A DNA stretch of 64,000 nt, taken from the NCBI RefSeq assembly GCF_001513965.1, contig NZ_KQ948022.1:319482-383481 (forward strand), in the 5' to 3' direction. Source of the DNA: Streptomyces cellostaticus (GTDB lineage Bacteria; Actinomycetota; Actinomycetes; Streptomycetales; Streptomycetaceae). Below the pieces are notes generated by a model that was not told where the DNA came from, made no database searches, and saw only the letters and a program-made list of their open reading frames with translations. Below, one piece after another: positions 34,391 through 43,313 of this stretch. Position 1 is the first letter of the stretch, and each line of letters opens with the position of its first letter. Made by a program: the position numbers and the translations under genes.

Positions 34391-35479
34391 TCAGGTCAGT
34401 CCGGCCTTCTCGCAGGCGGCTTCGAGTCCGGGGGTGCAGATCCGCCGGACCGTGTACACGCCGTCCTTCACCAGGGTGCGCTTGATGTCGGCGACGGTCA
34501 CGGAGACCGGGGTGAGCAGGACGGCCGGAACCCTCGTCCCGCCACGGGGCCTCACCTTGCCCGTGGCGACCCGGTCGAGGCTCTCACCGCGGGCCGCGGC
34601 CACGGCCATGGCGCCGGCGGCGGAGGCCTCGGGCCCGAACGGCTTGTAGACCGTCATGTACTGATCGCCGGCGACGATGCGCCGCACGGCCGCGAGTTCG
34701 GCGTCCTGGCCGGTGACAGGGGGCAGCGGGTGGACCTTGTTCGCCTTGAGAGCGGAGATGCTTCCGCCGGCGAGGCCGTCGTTGGCGGCGTAGACCCCTT
34801 GGATGTTGTCGGCGCCGAGGGCGGAGATGGCGCCGGACATGTTCATGTTCGCCGCCTCAGGCCGCCATTGGAGCGTGTCATACGATTTGGCGATCTTCAC
34901 CTTCCCGCTGAGTACGGACAGTGCGCCTTTCTTGAACGACACCGCGTTGGGATCGCTGAGATCGCCGTTCATCATGACGATCTGGCCGCTCTTCACCTTG
35001 TCGCCCATGGCCTTCAGCAGTGCCCTGCCCTGCAGCCTGCCGACCTCCTCGCCGTCGAAGGAGACGTATCCCGAGATCGGGCCCTCGGCGAGGCGGTCGT
35101 AGGCGATGACCGGGATATCTGCTTCATGGGCCTTGCGGACCGTGGGGCCGAGCGCCCTGGCGTCCACGGCCACGAGCACGATGGCATCGACCCCCTCGGT
35201 GATCAACGAGTCCATCTGCTCCTGCTGGATGGCCACGTCGTTCTTGGCGTTGGCGTGCTCGACCGAGCAGTCGTGGCACAGCTCCTTGATCCTTTTCTCC
35301 AGCAGGGGCCTGTCCTGTGTCTCCCAACGGGCAGTGGTGGCGTCCGGCAGCAGCAGACCGATCTTCGGCGCGTTCCCCCCGCCGGATGTGTTCCCGGCAC
35401 CCGTCCCGCAGGCGGCGACAGCGACGATCGTCGAGGCGGTGGCCATGGCCATGGCCGCGTTCCCCATGAAGGCCTTCAT
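34391..35479 (-). CDS. Sugar ABC transporter substrate-binding lipoprotein
   Basis: The 362-residue protein has a lipoprotein signal ending VAVAAC and a periplasmic-binding Peripla_BP_4 fold (KIGLLLPDATTARWETQDRP, VIAYDRLAEGPISGYVSFDG, VTGQDAELAAVRRIVAGDQY). It resembles XylF/ChvE-type binding proteins for xylose-like sugars. Two Cys pairs, LCHDC and one spanning ICTPGLEAAC at the C-terminus, probably form disulfides. ATG 35479 has GGGGGAGG seven bases upstream. It is a clear paralogue of the protein at 38325-39416. Confidence 0.88.
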   Translation of the reverse strand: MKAFMGNAAMAMATASTIVAVAACGTGAGNTSGGGNAPKIGLLLPDATTARWETQDRPLLEKRIKELCHDCSVEHANAKNDVAIQQEQMDSLITEGVDAIVLVAVDARALGPTVRKAHEADIPVIAYDRLAEGPISGYVSFDGEEVGRLQGRALLKAMGDKVKSGQIVMMNGDLSDPNAVSFKKGALSVLSGKVKIAKSYDTLQWRPEAANMNMSGAISALGADNIQGVYAANDGLAGGSISALKANKVHPLPPVTGQDAELAAVRRIVAGDQYMTVYKPFGPEASAAGAMAVAAARGESLDRVATGKVRPRGGTRVPAVLLTPVSVTVADIKRTLVKDGVYTVRRICTPGLEAACEKAGLT

Positions 35480-35835
35480 AGGAGAGACCTCCCCCGTCCT
35501 TGCGCCGCGTGGTGGACAGCCGGAAGGGAGACCGGGAGAGCGCTGATGCCTGCCCGCACGGGCAGCGGCACCGACGGCGTCAACCATGACGACACCCGGC
35601 TTCCGCACCATGCCACGCGCGCCACCGGGAGCCGGTGGACGGCTACGACGCCGGCCCCCACAGCCCGCCCGGACCACGTGGATGGGGCAAGACGACCATG
35701 TCGTCAGTGTGACACCGGCGCGGGTGATCTGCGAACCCAGCCGATCTGTCCGGTTAGCCCGTATATGCGATTCTGGTGGAGGGCCCTCATCTCACCCTGT
35801 CGGCATCTCGGCCCGGACGGGAGGTAGGTGCGGAC
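35480..35835 (+). other. Divergent promoter region between importer operon and phosphatase gene
   Basis: No gene is recognised in these 356 bases. It must hold the promoter of the sugar importer (minus strand) and of the phosphatase gene (plus). A perfect palindrome, GACGAC-CAT-GTCGTC, lies at 35691-35705 and is a possible operator. Confidence 0.5.
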
Positions 35836-38328
35836 ATGCCTCAAGACGGCTGTGCCCGGGCCGGAGTCGCGCAGCTGTGGACGTCCGAGGCCGCCGCCGG
35901 TGTTCGCATACTGACGTTCGCCGGTGCGGCGCTGGCAGCGGTCTATGTGCTCGCTGCCGGGCGGGAAGAGCTTCGGCTGGTGGAGACCGCCGGATGTGCC
36001 GCTTCCGAGTACGGGCTGCCGGAGCGCCTGAGCCTGTCCGGTGACTCACCGGCGGCCCATGTCGTCCGCACCGGCCGGCCTCTGTGGCTGAATCCCGCAG
36101 CGCTCGCCTCCTTCTCCGAGGGCGGCCCGACGCCTCCGCGAGCGGAGACATCGCTCGGCGCACTGCCCCTGGGGACGGAGGGCAGACGTCTGGGCTGCCT
36201 CGTCGTCGTGGGCGCCTGCGCCGACGGCTTCGCGGCCGGGCAACGGCATTTCCTGGGCCGGTACGCCGACGCGGTCGCAGGCCTGCTCCAGGCAGCGGCC
36301 GGGGGACCCGTGCCGTCGCCGCTGCTGGGTCCCGCCCTGCGCCGGCTGCGCGTCGGCTCGTTCGCCCTGGTGCCGGACACCGGCCTGATCGAGGCGGACG
36401 AGACTCTCCTCGAACTGGTCGGTATCACTCCGGACACCTTCGACGGCAAGGCCGACACCCTGCTCGCGCATGCCCTCCCGGAGGACATGCACACCCTGAT
36501 GTCGGTCCTGGAACCGTCCGCCCAGGCGCTCGGCGGCCGGGAGCTGGAGTTCCGGGTCCGCCGTCCCACCGGCGCAGCGCGCTGGCTGAGCCTGAGCTGC
36601 CGCGCGGTTGCCGGCACCGACGACCGGCCGGATCAGGTGCTGTGTGTGGTGACGGCAGCCTCGGTCCTGCCCTGGAGCAGCGACGACGTCTCCAGGATCC
36701 AGTGGCTGACCGCCGCGCTCGACGATGCCACCACGGTCGCCGACGTCGGCCAGGTGGTGGTCACCGCGCTCCGGGAGCCGCTCGGCGCTGACCGGGTGGC
36801 ACTCGCCGAGCTGCGGGACGACCGGCTCATGGTCACCGTGCTCGACCCGACGGAGCCCGCTGCCTGGCCCGAGGCGTGGCGCTCCGAGTGGCGTTCGCAC
36901 TGGCCCGACGCACCGGTCGGCGCCCTGCCCACCCTTCGGACGGCTCTGCGGGACGGACGGATGGATCTGTGGCCCGCCGGTACGGCCGTCGAACCCGGAC
37001 TCGCAGGCATCGGCCCCGGAGGTCTGGCCGTCCTGCCGCTGCCTGCCAAGGGCCGGGCCGCCGGCGTGTGCCTGATCGGCTGGGACCGGCCGCACGCGTT
37101 CGTCCCCGAGGAACGCTCCCTGCTGACCGCAACCGCGGCGCTGGTCGGGCAGGCCCTCACGCGCGCCCACGCGTACGACGCCGAGCAAGAGCTCGCAACG
37201 ATGCTGCAGCGCAGCCTGCTGCCCCGGCGCCTGCCCGAACTGTCCGGAGGGACAGCCGTCGCCCGCTATCTGCCCGCCAGACGGGGGTTGCAGGTGGGCG
37301 GCGACTGGTACGACGTCATCGCCCTCACCGAGGACCGGGTGGCGCTGGTCATCGGAGACGTACAAGGACACAGCGCCGGAGCAGCGACGATCATGGGCCA
37401 GATGCGTACCGCGGTCCGAGCGTACGCGGTGGAGGGCCATCCACCGGACGTGGTCGTCTCACACGCCAACCGGCTCCTCGTCGGCATGGAATCCGATCTG
37501 TTCGCCACCTGCTGCTACGCCGAACTGGACATGGAGGAGGGCAACGCCCTGTTCGTCCGGGCCGGACATCTCTCACCGCTGGTACGTCATCCCGACGGCA
37601 GCACCGAGGAGGTGCAGGTCGAAGGCGCGCTCCCGCTGGGCATCTCCGCCGAGGCCGAGTTCCCCATGACCGCGGTCGCACTGGCCCCCGGCACGCTACT
37701 CGCCCTGGTCACCGACGGCCTGGTCGAGGCCGCCGACCTGCCCCTGGACGAGGGCATGCGGCGGACGAGCGCCGCACTCTCCGCGGCCGATCCGTCGGAT
37801 CCGGGGCGGGTGGCCGACGCACTGCTCGGTGACGTCGGCCCCCGCGAGGACGACGTGGCGCTGCTGCTGCTGCGCTACGACGGCATGAAGACCCGGCCGA
37901 TACGGGCCGGATGGGCGGTGTGGCGGCTGCCGGACGCCGTCATGCACGCCCGTCGCTTCACCGCACGCACGCTGCGCCGCTGGCACGTCGACGAAGTGAC
38001 CGACACGGTCCTGCTGGTCGTGTCCGAACTGGTCACCAACGCCCTGATGCACACCCAGGGACCGGTCCACCTCGACCTGATACTCCGCGGCGACCGGGTG
38101 CGCGTCTGCGTCAGCGACTCGTCTCCGCGGGCGCCCGCCAAGCCGGTGATCGTGGACTGGGAGGCGACCGGCGGCCGGGGGCTGCTGCTGGTGGAAGCGA
38201 TGTCCGAATCCTTCGGCTCGGTGCCGGTCGCCAGCGGCAAACAGGTGTGGAGCGACATCGTCGTACCGCGGCGCGAGCCGGCTCCCACGGGCCCGGGGCT
38301 CCGGACGGACCAGGAGGGTCTGCCATGA
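35836..38328 (+). CDS. Cytoplasmic PP2C/SpoIIE phosphatase with GAF, PAS and HATPase domains
   Basis: The 830-residue regulator has no membrane helix. In order: a GAF domain (about 15-160), a PAS domain (about 185-290), a second GAF (about 310-455), the SpoIIE phosphatase (about 480-680; GGDWYDVIALTEDRVALVIG, VTDGLVEAADLPLDEG, EDDVALLLL) and a C-terminal HATPase_c (about 700-820; VVSELVTNALMHTQGPVHLD, GGRGLLLVEAMSESFG). Such proteins both dephosphorylate anti-anti-sigma factors and may bind or phosphorylate sigma partners. ATG 35836 follows GGGAGG. Its stop overlaps the start of a sugar-binding lipoprotein gene, an unusual pairing. Confidence 0.87.
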   Translation: MPQDGCARAGVAQLWTSEAAAGVRILTFAGAALAAVYVLAAGREELRLVETAGCAASEYGLPERLSLSGDSPAAHVVRTGRPLWLNPAALASFSEGGPTPPRAETSLGALPLGTEGRRLGCLVVVGACADGFAAGQRHFLGRYADAVAGLLQAAAGGPVPSPLLGPALRRLRVGSFALVPDTGLIEADETLLELVGITPDTFDGKADTLLAHALPEDMHTLMSVLEPSAQALGGRELEFRVRRPTGAARWLSLSCRAVAGTDDRPDQVLCVVTAASVLPWSSDDVSRIQWLTAALDDATTVADVGQVVVTALREPLGADRVALAELRDDRLMVTVLDPTEPAAWPEAWRSEWRSHWPDAPVGALPTLRTALRDGRMDLWPAGTAVEPGLAGIGPGGLAVLPLPAKGRAAGVCLIGWDRPHAFVPEERSLLTATAALVGQALTRAHAYDAEQELATMLQRSLLPRRLPELSGGTAVARYLPARRGLQVGGDWYDVIALTEDRVALVIGDVQGHSAGAATIMGQMRTAVRAYAVEGHPPDVVVSHANRLLVGMESDLFATCCYAELDMEEGNALFVRAGHLSPLVRHPDGSTEEVQVEGALPLGISAEAEFPMTAVALAPGTLLALVTDGLVEAADLPLDEGMRRTSAALSAADPSDPGRVADALLGDVGPREDDVALLLLRYDGMKTRPIRAGWAVWRLPDAVMHARRFTARTLRRWHVDEVTDTVLLVVSELVTNALMHTQGPVHLDLILRGDRVRVCVSDSSPRAPAKPVIVDWEATGGRGLLLVEAMSESFGSVPVASGKQVWSDIVVPRREPAPTGPGLRTDQEGLP

Positions 38329-39416
38329 GAACCCGTCCATGGCACGTCGTCGCCGGACTCGTCGCGGCGCTCATGACGATGCCCCTGGCCGCCTGCGGAG
38401 GAGACGGCGAGACGGGCGCGGACAGCTTCACCGTCGGCCTGCTGCTCCCGAGCCGAGCGGTGCCCCGCTGGGAGCAGTTCGACAGGCCGCTCATCGAGAA
38501 GCGGCTGAAGGCGCTGTGTCCCCACTGCGCCATGGAGTACGCCAACGCCGACAACGACGCGACGCGACAGCAGCAACAAATGATCTCCATGATCACCAAA
38601 GGCGTCAGAGTCCTGATCCTCGACGCCGCCGATACCAGGGCGCTCCGCTCCTCCATCCAGCAGGCGCGCCAGGCGGGAGTCCCCGTCGTCGCCTACGACC
38701 GGCTCGCCGAAGGCCCGATCTCGGGCTATGTCAGTTTCAACGGCGCGCAGGTCGGCAAGCTCCAGGCCGAGGCGCTCCTCAAGGCCATGGGCGACCGGGC
38801 GAACGGCGGGAACGTCGTCATGATGAACGGCGATCCGGCCAGCTCGAACGCGGCATGGTTCAGGAGCGGGGCGCTGTCCGTCCTCACCGGCAAGGTGAAG
38901 ATCCGCCGGTCCTACGACACCCCGGGCTGGAGCACGGAGAACGCCCACGCCAACATGTCCGCCGCCATCGCGGCCCTGGGCCCCGGGCGGATCGACGGCG
39001 TCCTGGCGGCCAACGACGCCATCGCCGCCGGCGTCATCTCCGCTCTCAAGAGCGCCGGGGTACAGAAGCTTCCCCCCGTCACCGGCCAGGACGCCGACCT
39101 CGACGCCGTACGACGCATCATCAAGGGCGAGCAGTACATGACGGTCTACAAACCCTTCAGGACGGAAGCCGCCGCAGTCGCCGCCATGGCCGTCGCCCTG
39201 GGGCGCGGAGGGAGTCTGCGCGACGTCGCCACGACCGCGACCGACAGCCCCACCACCCGGCACATCCCGTCCGTCCTGCTCACTCCCAGGGCGGTGACGG
39301 TCGGCGACGTCAGGCAGACGCTCGTCAAGGACGGCGTGTACACGATCGGCCAGATCTGCACCCAGGCGCTCCGTCCCGCATGCGACAGGGCCGGACTCGA
39401 CGTTCGCAGGTCCTAG
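38325..39416 (+). CDS. Orphan sugar-binding lipoprotein coupled to a phosphatase
   Basis: The 363-residue protein starts at an ATG overlapping the phosphatase stop (ATGA), with CAGGAGGG upstream. It has a lipoprotein signal (MTMPLAAC) and is closely related along its length to the binding protein at 34391-35479, for example VVAYDRLAEGPISGYVSFNG, QYMTVYKPF and the Cys pairs LCPHC and ICTQALRPAC. No permease or ATPase follows it. It may share the nearby importer, or act as an extracellular sugar sensor linked to the phosphatase pathway. The second idea is inference from the coupling. Confidence 0.85.
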   Translation: MRTRPWHVVAGLVAALMTMPLAACGGDGETGADSFTVGLLLPSRAVPRWEQFDRPLIEKRLKALCPHCAMEYANADNDATRQQQQMISMITKGVRVLILDAADTRALRSSIQQARQAGVPVVAYDRLAEGPISGYVSFNGAQVGKLQAEALLKAMGDRANGGNVVMMNGDPASSNAAWFRSGALSVLTGKVKIRRSYDTPGWSTENAHANMSAAIAALGPGRIDGVLAANDAIAAGVISALKSAGVQKLPPVTGQDADLDAVRRIIKGEQYMTVYKPFRTEAAAVAAMAVALGRGGSLRDVATTATDSPTTRHIPSVLLTPRAVTVGDVRQTLVKDGVYTIGQICTQALRPACDRAGLDVRRS

Positions 39417-39465
39417 CGGACGTACCGGGTCGCCGAGCGAGAAGCCGCAGTGTTACAAAAGGGAC

Positions 39466-42252
39466 ATGAGCGGACGTGCCCGCTGGCCATGGGCGAGAGC
39501 GGCGCCGCCGCCGGGTACACGGCCGTCATCCGGGCCGTCCCGTCGTCCGGGGCCCTGGCCACCACAGGGACGCCGCCTTACGCCGTCTCTGAGCGTCCGC
39601 ACGCTCGCCGCGCAGGTCTTTCTGCTCCAGGCCCTCATCATGCTGGTGGTGGTCGTGGTGGCGGCCGCCGCCCTGGTGGTGCAGGGGCGGCGCGACGCGG
39701 AGCACAACGCCAGGAACCGTTCACTGGCCGCAGCTGAGGGCTTCGCGCATGCGCCGGGCACGGCACTCGCGCTGCGCTCACCGGATCCCACCGCACGGCT
39801 GCAGGCGGCGGCGGAACGGGCGCGGCGCGGATCCGGCGTCGATTTCATCACCGTCCTGGACAAACAGGGGGTCCGGCTCACCGACCCAGAGCCCGCCCTG
39901 ATCGGTACGAAGGCACAGGGCGTCGGCCGAGCCGCCGCGGGGGAGGCGTTCACGGAGACGTTCCACGGCCGGCCGACCGACGCAGTGCGTGCGGTCGTCC
40001 CCGTCACGGATGCGAGCAGGCGCGTGGTCGGCATGGTCAGCGCCGGGATCCAGTTCGCGACGCTGGGCCACGTGCTCAACCAGCAGCTGCCGATGCTGCT
40101 CGGTTCGGCCGGGGTGGCACTCGCGCTCGCGACCGGCGGCACGGCTCTGGTCAGCCGGCGGCTGCTACGGCAGACCCATGGACTCGGCCCGGCCGAGATG
40201 ACCCGGATGTACGAGCACCACGACGCCGTGCTGCACGCGGTGCGCGAGGGGGTCCTGATCGTCGGCGGCGACGGGCGGCTGCTGCTCGCCAACGACGAGG
40301 CACGCCGCCTGCTGGGCCTTGCCGAGGACGCCGACCTGCGGCAGGCGGCGGAGCTGGGGCTGGGGCCCGCCCTGTCGCGGCTGCTGGTGTCGGGTGAAGC
40401 CGCGTCCGACGAGGTGGTCCCGGTCGGGGACCGGCTGCTGGCGGTGAACACCCGGCTCACCGCGCCCTACGGCGGCGCGCAGGGCCTGGTCGCCACCTTC
40501 CGTGACACGACGGAGCTGACAGCCCTGACCGGCCAGGCCGAAGTGGCGCGCGGCCGCCTGTCGTTCCTGTACGAGGCCGGCACGCGGATCGGCACCACGC
40601 TCGACGTGCGGCGTACCGCCGAGGAGCTTTCCGAGGTGGCGGTCCCGCGCATGGCGGACTTCGTCACCGTGGAGCTCCTCGACTCGGTACTGCGGGGCGA
40701 GGAGCCCACGAGCGCCGTCGACCGGATGCGGCGTACAGCACTGCGCGGGGTACAGGCCGGGCATCCGCTGCAACCGGTGGGAGACCTGATCCGTTTCGTC
40801 GTCGCCGACACGCCGATGGTGGCGGCGCTGCAACGCGGCAAGGCTGTACTGGTCCCGGACCTGCATGCCGCCCGGGACTGGCGGGCCCAGGACCCGGAAG
40901 GGGCTCGGCAGGCGTTGGACTACGGCATCCATTCACTGATCACGGTGCCTTTGCGGGCCCGAGGAATCGTCCTCGGCATGGTCAACTTCTGGCGGGGCGC
41001 CGACTCCGCGCGGTTCGAGGAGGAGGACGTCGCGGTGGCCGAGGAACTGGTCGCCCGGACGGCCGTGGCGATCGACAACGCACGCCGGTATTCCCGCGAG
41101 CACGCCATGGCCGTGACGCTGCAGCGCAGTCTGCTGCCCTCGGGCCTGCCGGACCAGGACGTACTGGAGATCGCCTCCCGCTACCTGCCGGCGCAGTCCG
41201 GCGTGGGCGGCGACTGGTTCGACGTCATCCCTCTGCCCGGCTTCCGGGTGGCACTCGTGGTCGGCGACATCGTGGGGCACGGGCTGCACGCCGCGGTGAC
41301 GATGGGACGGCTGCGGACCGCAGTGCTGAACTTCTCCTCTCTGGACCTGGCCCCGGACGAACTGCTCGGCTACCTCGACGAGATGGTGACCCGGCTGGAC
41401 GCCCAGACGGAGACCGCGGACGACGACGGTGCACCGCTTACCGGCGCCACCTGCCTCTACGCGATTTACGACCCGGTAGGCGGCCGCTGCACGCTCTCCC
41501 GAGCCGGGCACATCGCACCGGCAGTGGTGGATGTCCGGGGCACGGTGACGTTCCCCGACCTTCCCCTGTCGCCCCCTCTGGGGGTGGGCGGGCATCCCTT
41601 CGAGGCCGGTGAGCTGGATCTACCGGAGGGCAGTCGCCTCATCCTGTTCACCGACGGCCTGATCGAGGACCGCGGACGGGACATCGACGAGGGCTTGGAG
41701 ATGCTCTGCTCGGCCGTTGCGGAGGCGGGCCGGACACCGGAGGACACCTGCCGCATCCTGGTGGAGACGATGCTGCCCGAGCGTCCCAGCGACGACGTGG
41801 CGCTGCTCGTGGCCCGGACCCGGCTGCTCGACCCGTCCAAGGTCGCGACCTGGGACGTGCCGTTCGACGCGATGGCCGTGTCCCAGGTACGCACGGACGT
41901 CAGCCGTCGGCTGGCGGACTGGGGCCTGGAGGAATCGGCGTTCGCAACGGAACTGATCCTCAGCGAACTGCTCACCAACGCGATCCGGTACGGCGCTCCG
42001 CCTGTACGCGTCAGGATCCTGCTGGGCCGCACCCTGGTCTGCGAGGTGTCGGACCGCAGCAACACCTCACCTCGGCTGCGGCGCGCGGCCACCACCGACG
42101 AAGGAGGCCGCGGCCTGTTCCTGGTCTCCCAGTACGCGGACCGGTGGGGGACACGCTATGCGGCGGACGGAAAGGTGATCTGGGCCGAACAGACGCTCGG
42201 CCGGACCCGGGAGCCGGATGTGACGGCACTGATCGAGGAGATGGCCTGGTGA
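39466..42252 (+). CDS. Sensor phosphatase: Cache-like, PAS, GAF, SpoIIE and HATPase
   Basis: The 928-residue membrane sensor has a basic N-terminus, a first helix (FLLQALIMLVVVVVAAAALV, about 51-72), an extracellular single-Cache domain of CitA/DcuS style (GVDFITVLDKQGVRLTDP), and a second helix near 205-225. Inside follow PAS (AVREGVLIVGGDGRLLLAND), GAF (about 380-540), SpoIIE phosphatase (GGDWFDVIPLPGFRVALVVG, LFTDGLIEDRGRD, SDDVALLVAR) and HATPase_c (LILSELLTNAIRYGAPPVRV, EGGRGLFLVSQYADRWG). It would sense a small external ligand and act on anti-anti-sigma partners. It begins 50 bases after the orphan binding protein, probably in the same transcript. Confidence 0.88.
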   Translation: MSGRARWPWARAAPPPGTRPSSGPSRRPGPWPPQGRRLTPSLSVRTLAAQVFLLQALIMLVVVVVAAAALVVQGRRDAEHNARNRSLAAAEGFAHAPGTALALRSPDPTARLQAAAERARRGSGVDFITVLDKQGVRLTDPEPALIGTKAQGVGRAAAGEAFTETFHGRPTDAVRAVVPVTDASRRVVGMVSAGIQFATLGHVLNQQLPMLLGSAGVALALATGGTALVSRRLLRQTHGLGPAEMTRMYEHHDAVLHAVREGVLIVGGDGRLLLANDEARRLLGLAEDADLRQAAELGLGPALSRLLVSGEAASDEVVPVGDRLLAVNTRLTAPYGGAQGLVATFRDTTELTALTGQAEVARGRLSFLYEAGTRIGTTLDVRRTAEELSEVAVPRMADFVTVELLDSVLRGEEPTSAVDRMRRTALRGVQAGHPLQPVGDLIRFVVADTPMVAALQRGKAVLVPDLHAARDWRAQDPEGARQALDYGIHSLITVPLRARGIVLGMVNFWRGADSARFEEEDVAVAEELVARTAVAIDNARRYSREHAMAVTLQRSLLPSGLPDQDVLEIASRYLPAQSGVGGDWFDVIPLPGFRVALVVGDIVGHGLHAAVTMGRLRTAVLNFSSLDLAPDELLGYLDEMVTRLDAQTETADDDGAPLTGATCLYAIYDPVGGRCTLSRAGHIAPAVVDVRGTVTFPDLPLSPPLGVGGHPFEAGELDLPEGSRLILFTDGLIEDRGRDIDEGLEMLCSAVAEAGRTPEDTCRILVETMLPERPSDDVALLVARTRLLDPSKVATWDVPFDAMAVSQVRTDVSRRLADWGLEESAFATELILSELLTNAIRYGAPPVRVRILLGRTLVCEVSDRSNTSPRLRRAATTDEGGRGLFLVSQYADRWGTRYAADGKVIWAEQTLGRTREPDVTALIEEMAW

Positions 42253-42321
42253 GCGGGCCCACGAGCGGCGGGTTCGGCGCGGCGGAACAGTCCGCAGCCC
42301 ACCGGCCACCGGGGCGAGCCG

Positions 42322-42636
42322 TCACCGCCCGCTGCGGCCCACCGCATCCAGGGCGCGCCGGAGATCGGCGACGCTCGGCGCACCGTCGGCCCGCCCGTCC
42401 GGCCCGCAGTAGAGGCGGCAGGAGACCGAGGCGGGGGCGCCCGGCACCGCGAAGGGGTCCGTGCCGTCGATCAGAACGGTGGGCGAGCCGGTCATCCCCA
42501 GCCTCGCCGCCCGCTCCTGGTCGGACACCTCGACCCGCTCCACGTCTGCGCTTTGGCCGTCGAGGGCGCGGGCGATCCGCTCCTCGGCCATCGGTGCGTT
42601 GGGGCAGTCCGGCACGGCCAGAACGGTGATCCGCAT
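42322..42636 (-). CDS. Small thioredoxin-fold protein (alkylmercury-lyase-like in some annotations)
   Basis: The 104-residue protein begins RITVLAVPDCPNAPMAEERI, a thioredoxin-type first strand and Cys turn with a single cysteine (DCPNAP), then GMTGSPTVLIDGTDPF with the cis-proline motif, and SCRLYCG towards the end. Proteins of this form are common in actinomycetes; some databases label short ones alkylmercury lyase, which I consider unproven. ATG 42636 has GGAGGAGG six bases upstream. A palindrome lies about 35 bases upstream. Confidence 0.7.
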   Translation of the reverse strand: MRITVLAVPDCPNAPMAEERIARALDGQSADVERVEVSDQERAARLGMTGSPTVLIDGTDPFAVPGAPASVSCRLYCGPDGRADGAPSVADLRRALDAVGRSGR

Positions 42637-42670
42637 CGCCTCCTCCTTCCGGCCCACAGCCTCTGTGTTC

Positions 42671-42684
42671 GAAGGTAGACCTTC
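42671..42684 (-). promoter_or_regulatory. Palindrome upstream of the thioredoxin-fold gene
   Basis: GAAGGT-AG-ACCTTC is a perfect inverted repeat in the promoter region. The shape could fit a MerR-type operator, but no -35/-10 pair with the usual 19-base spacing is clear. Confidence 0.35.
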
Positions 42685-42747
42685 CACGGTGGTCGGCGCC
42701 TCCACCGCTCCCTGACCTCGCCGGGCCGCCGGATCCTGCGGTAACGA

Positions 42748-42786
42748 GTGTGGCCCCGTTCCCGGACGGCAGGAACGGGGCCACAC
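42748..42786 (-). terminator. Perfect 15-base hairpin
   Basis: GTGTGGCCCCGTTCC pairs exactly with GGAACGGGGCCACAC over a nine-base loop. It sits just after the stop of the isomerase remnant (minus strand) and is symmetric, so it can stop transcription from either side. Confidence 0.75.
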
Positions 42787-42795
42787 TGGGCGCGG

Positions 42796-43032
42796 CTACA
42801 GGGCGGCCGCGGCGCTGTGCAGGTTCTTGGCAGCCAGGGCGAGTCCTTCGGTCTGGGAGTAGGCGGCGTCCTCGTGCTCGATGTTCACGGCCATGTCCGG
42901 GTCGATCTCGGCGAGGGCACCCAGGAACTCGGTCCAGAAGGGGACGTCGTTTCCGAGGCCGACGGCGACGAACTTCCACGCCGGGTTCTCCGGCCAGGCG
43001 TTGCACCAGAAGCCGTACCCGGTGGGCACATT
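42796..43032 (-). pseudogene. Sugar phosphate isomerase/epimerase, C-terminal remnant
   Basis: The last 78 codons read TGYGFWCNAWPENPAWKFVA, VGLGNDVPFWTEFLGALAEI, DPDMAVNIEHEDAAYSQTEG and LALAAKNLHSAAAAL, the C-terminal end of an AP-endonuclease-2 type TIM-barrel isomerase/epimerase. Upstream of about 43032 the similarity ends in a low-complexity stretch. The first 200-250 residues are missing. Confidence 0.7.
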
Positions 43033-43144
43033 GCGGGGCACCACGATCGGCGGCGGTCCCCGCGTGGCCGCCGCCGGGCGACAGCCGCAGCCGGCCGCCC
43101 GAATCAACTGCTGTGGCTGCCTGTCACTCGGATACCATCGCGGG

Positions 43145-43189
43145 GTGAACACTTACTGGCACGTCGCTCTGCCGCCGCTCTGCGCCTGA
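43145..43189 (+). CDS. Possible 14-residue leader peptide ahead of the EamA gene
   Basis: GTG 43145 to TGA 43189 encodes NTYWHVALPPLCA after the start. A -10-like TACCAT lies seven bases upstream, allowing a leaderless transcript. The stop falls inside a hairpin (CTGCGCC-GGCGCAG), and a second strong stem, ACCGACC-GGTCGGT nested in CCCC/GGGG, follows before the transporter gene. This is the layout of a translation-controlled attenuator, though no run of one amino acid is present. Confidence 0.35.
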   Translation: MNTYWHVALPPLCA

Positions 43190-43313
43190 CCGGGCGCAGA
43201 CACTGACGGTTTGACCCCCGGCCCCCACCGACCCCCAGGTCGGTCAGGGGCTCATGTCGTGCGCCCGTTTCGGATCGAGTCCCAGACCCGTTCGACGACG
43301 GAAGAACACGACT

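Noticed and set aside
41567..41590. CCCCCTCTGGGGGTGGG stretch resembling the repeat in soxDA
   Set aside because: It lies inside the SpoIIE domain and is explained by the coding sequence PPLGVGG; there is no inserted linker.
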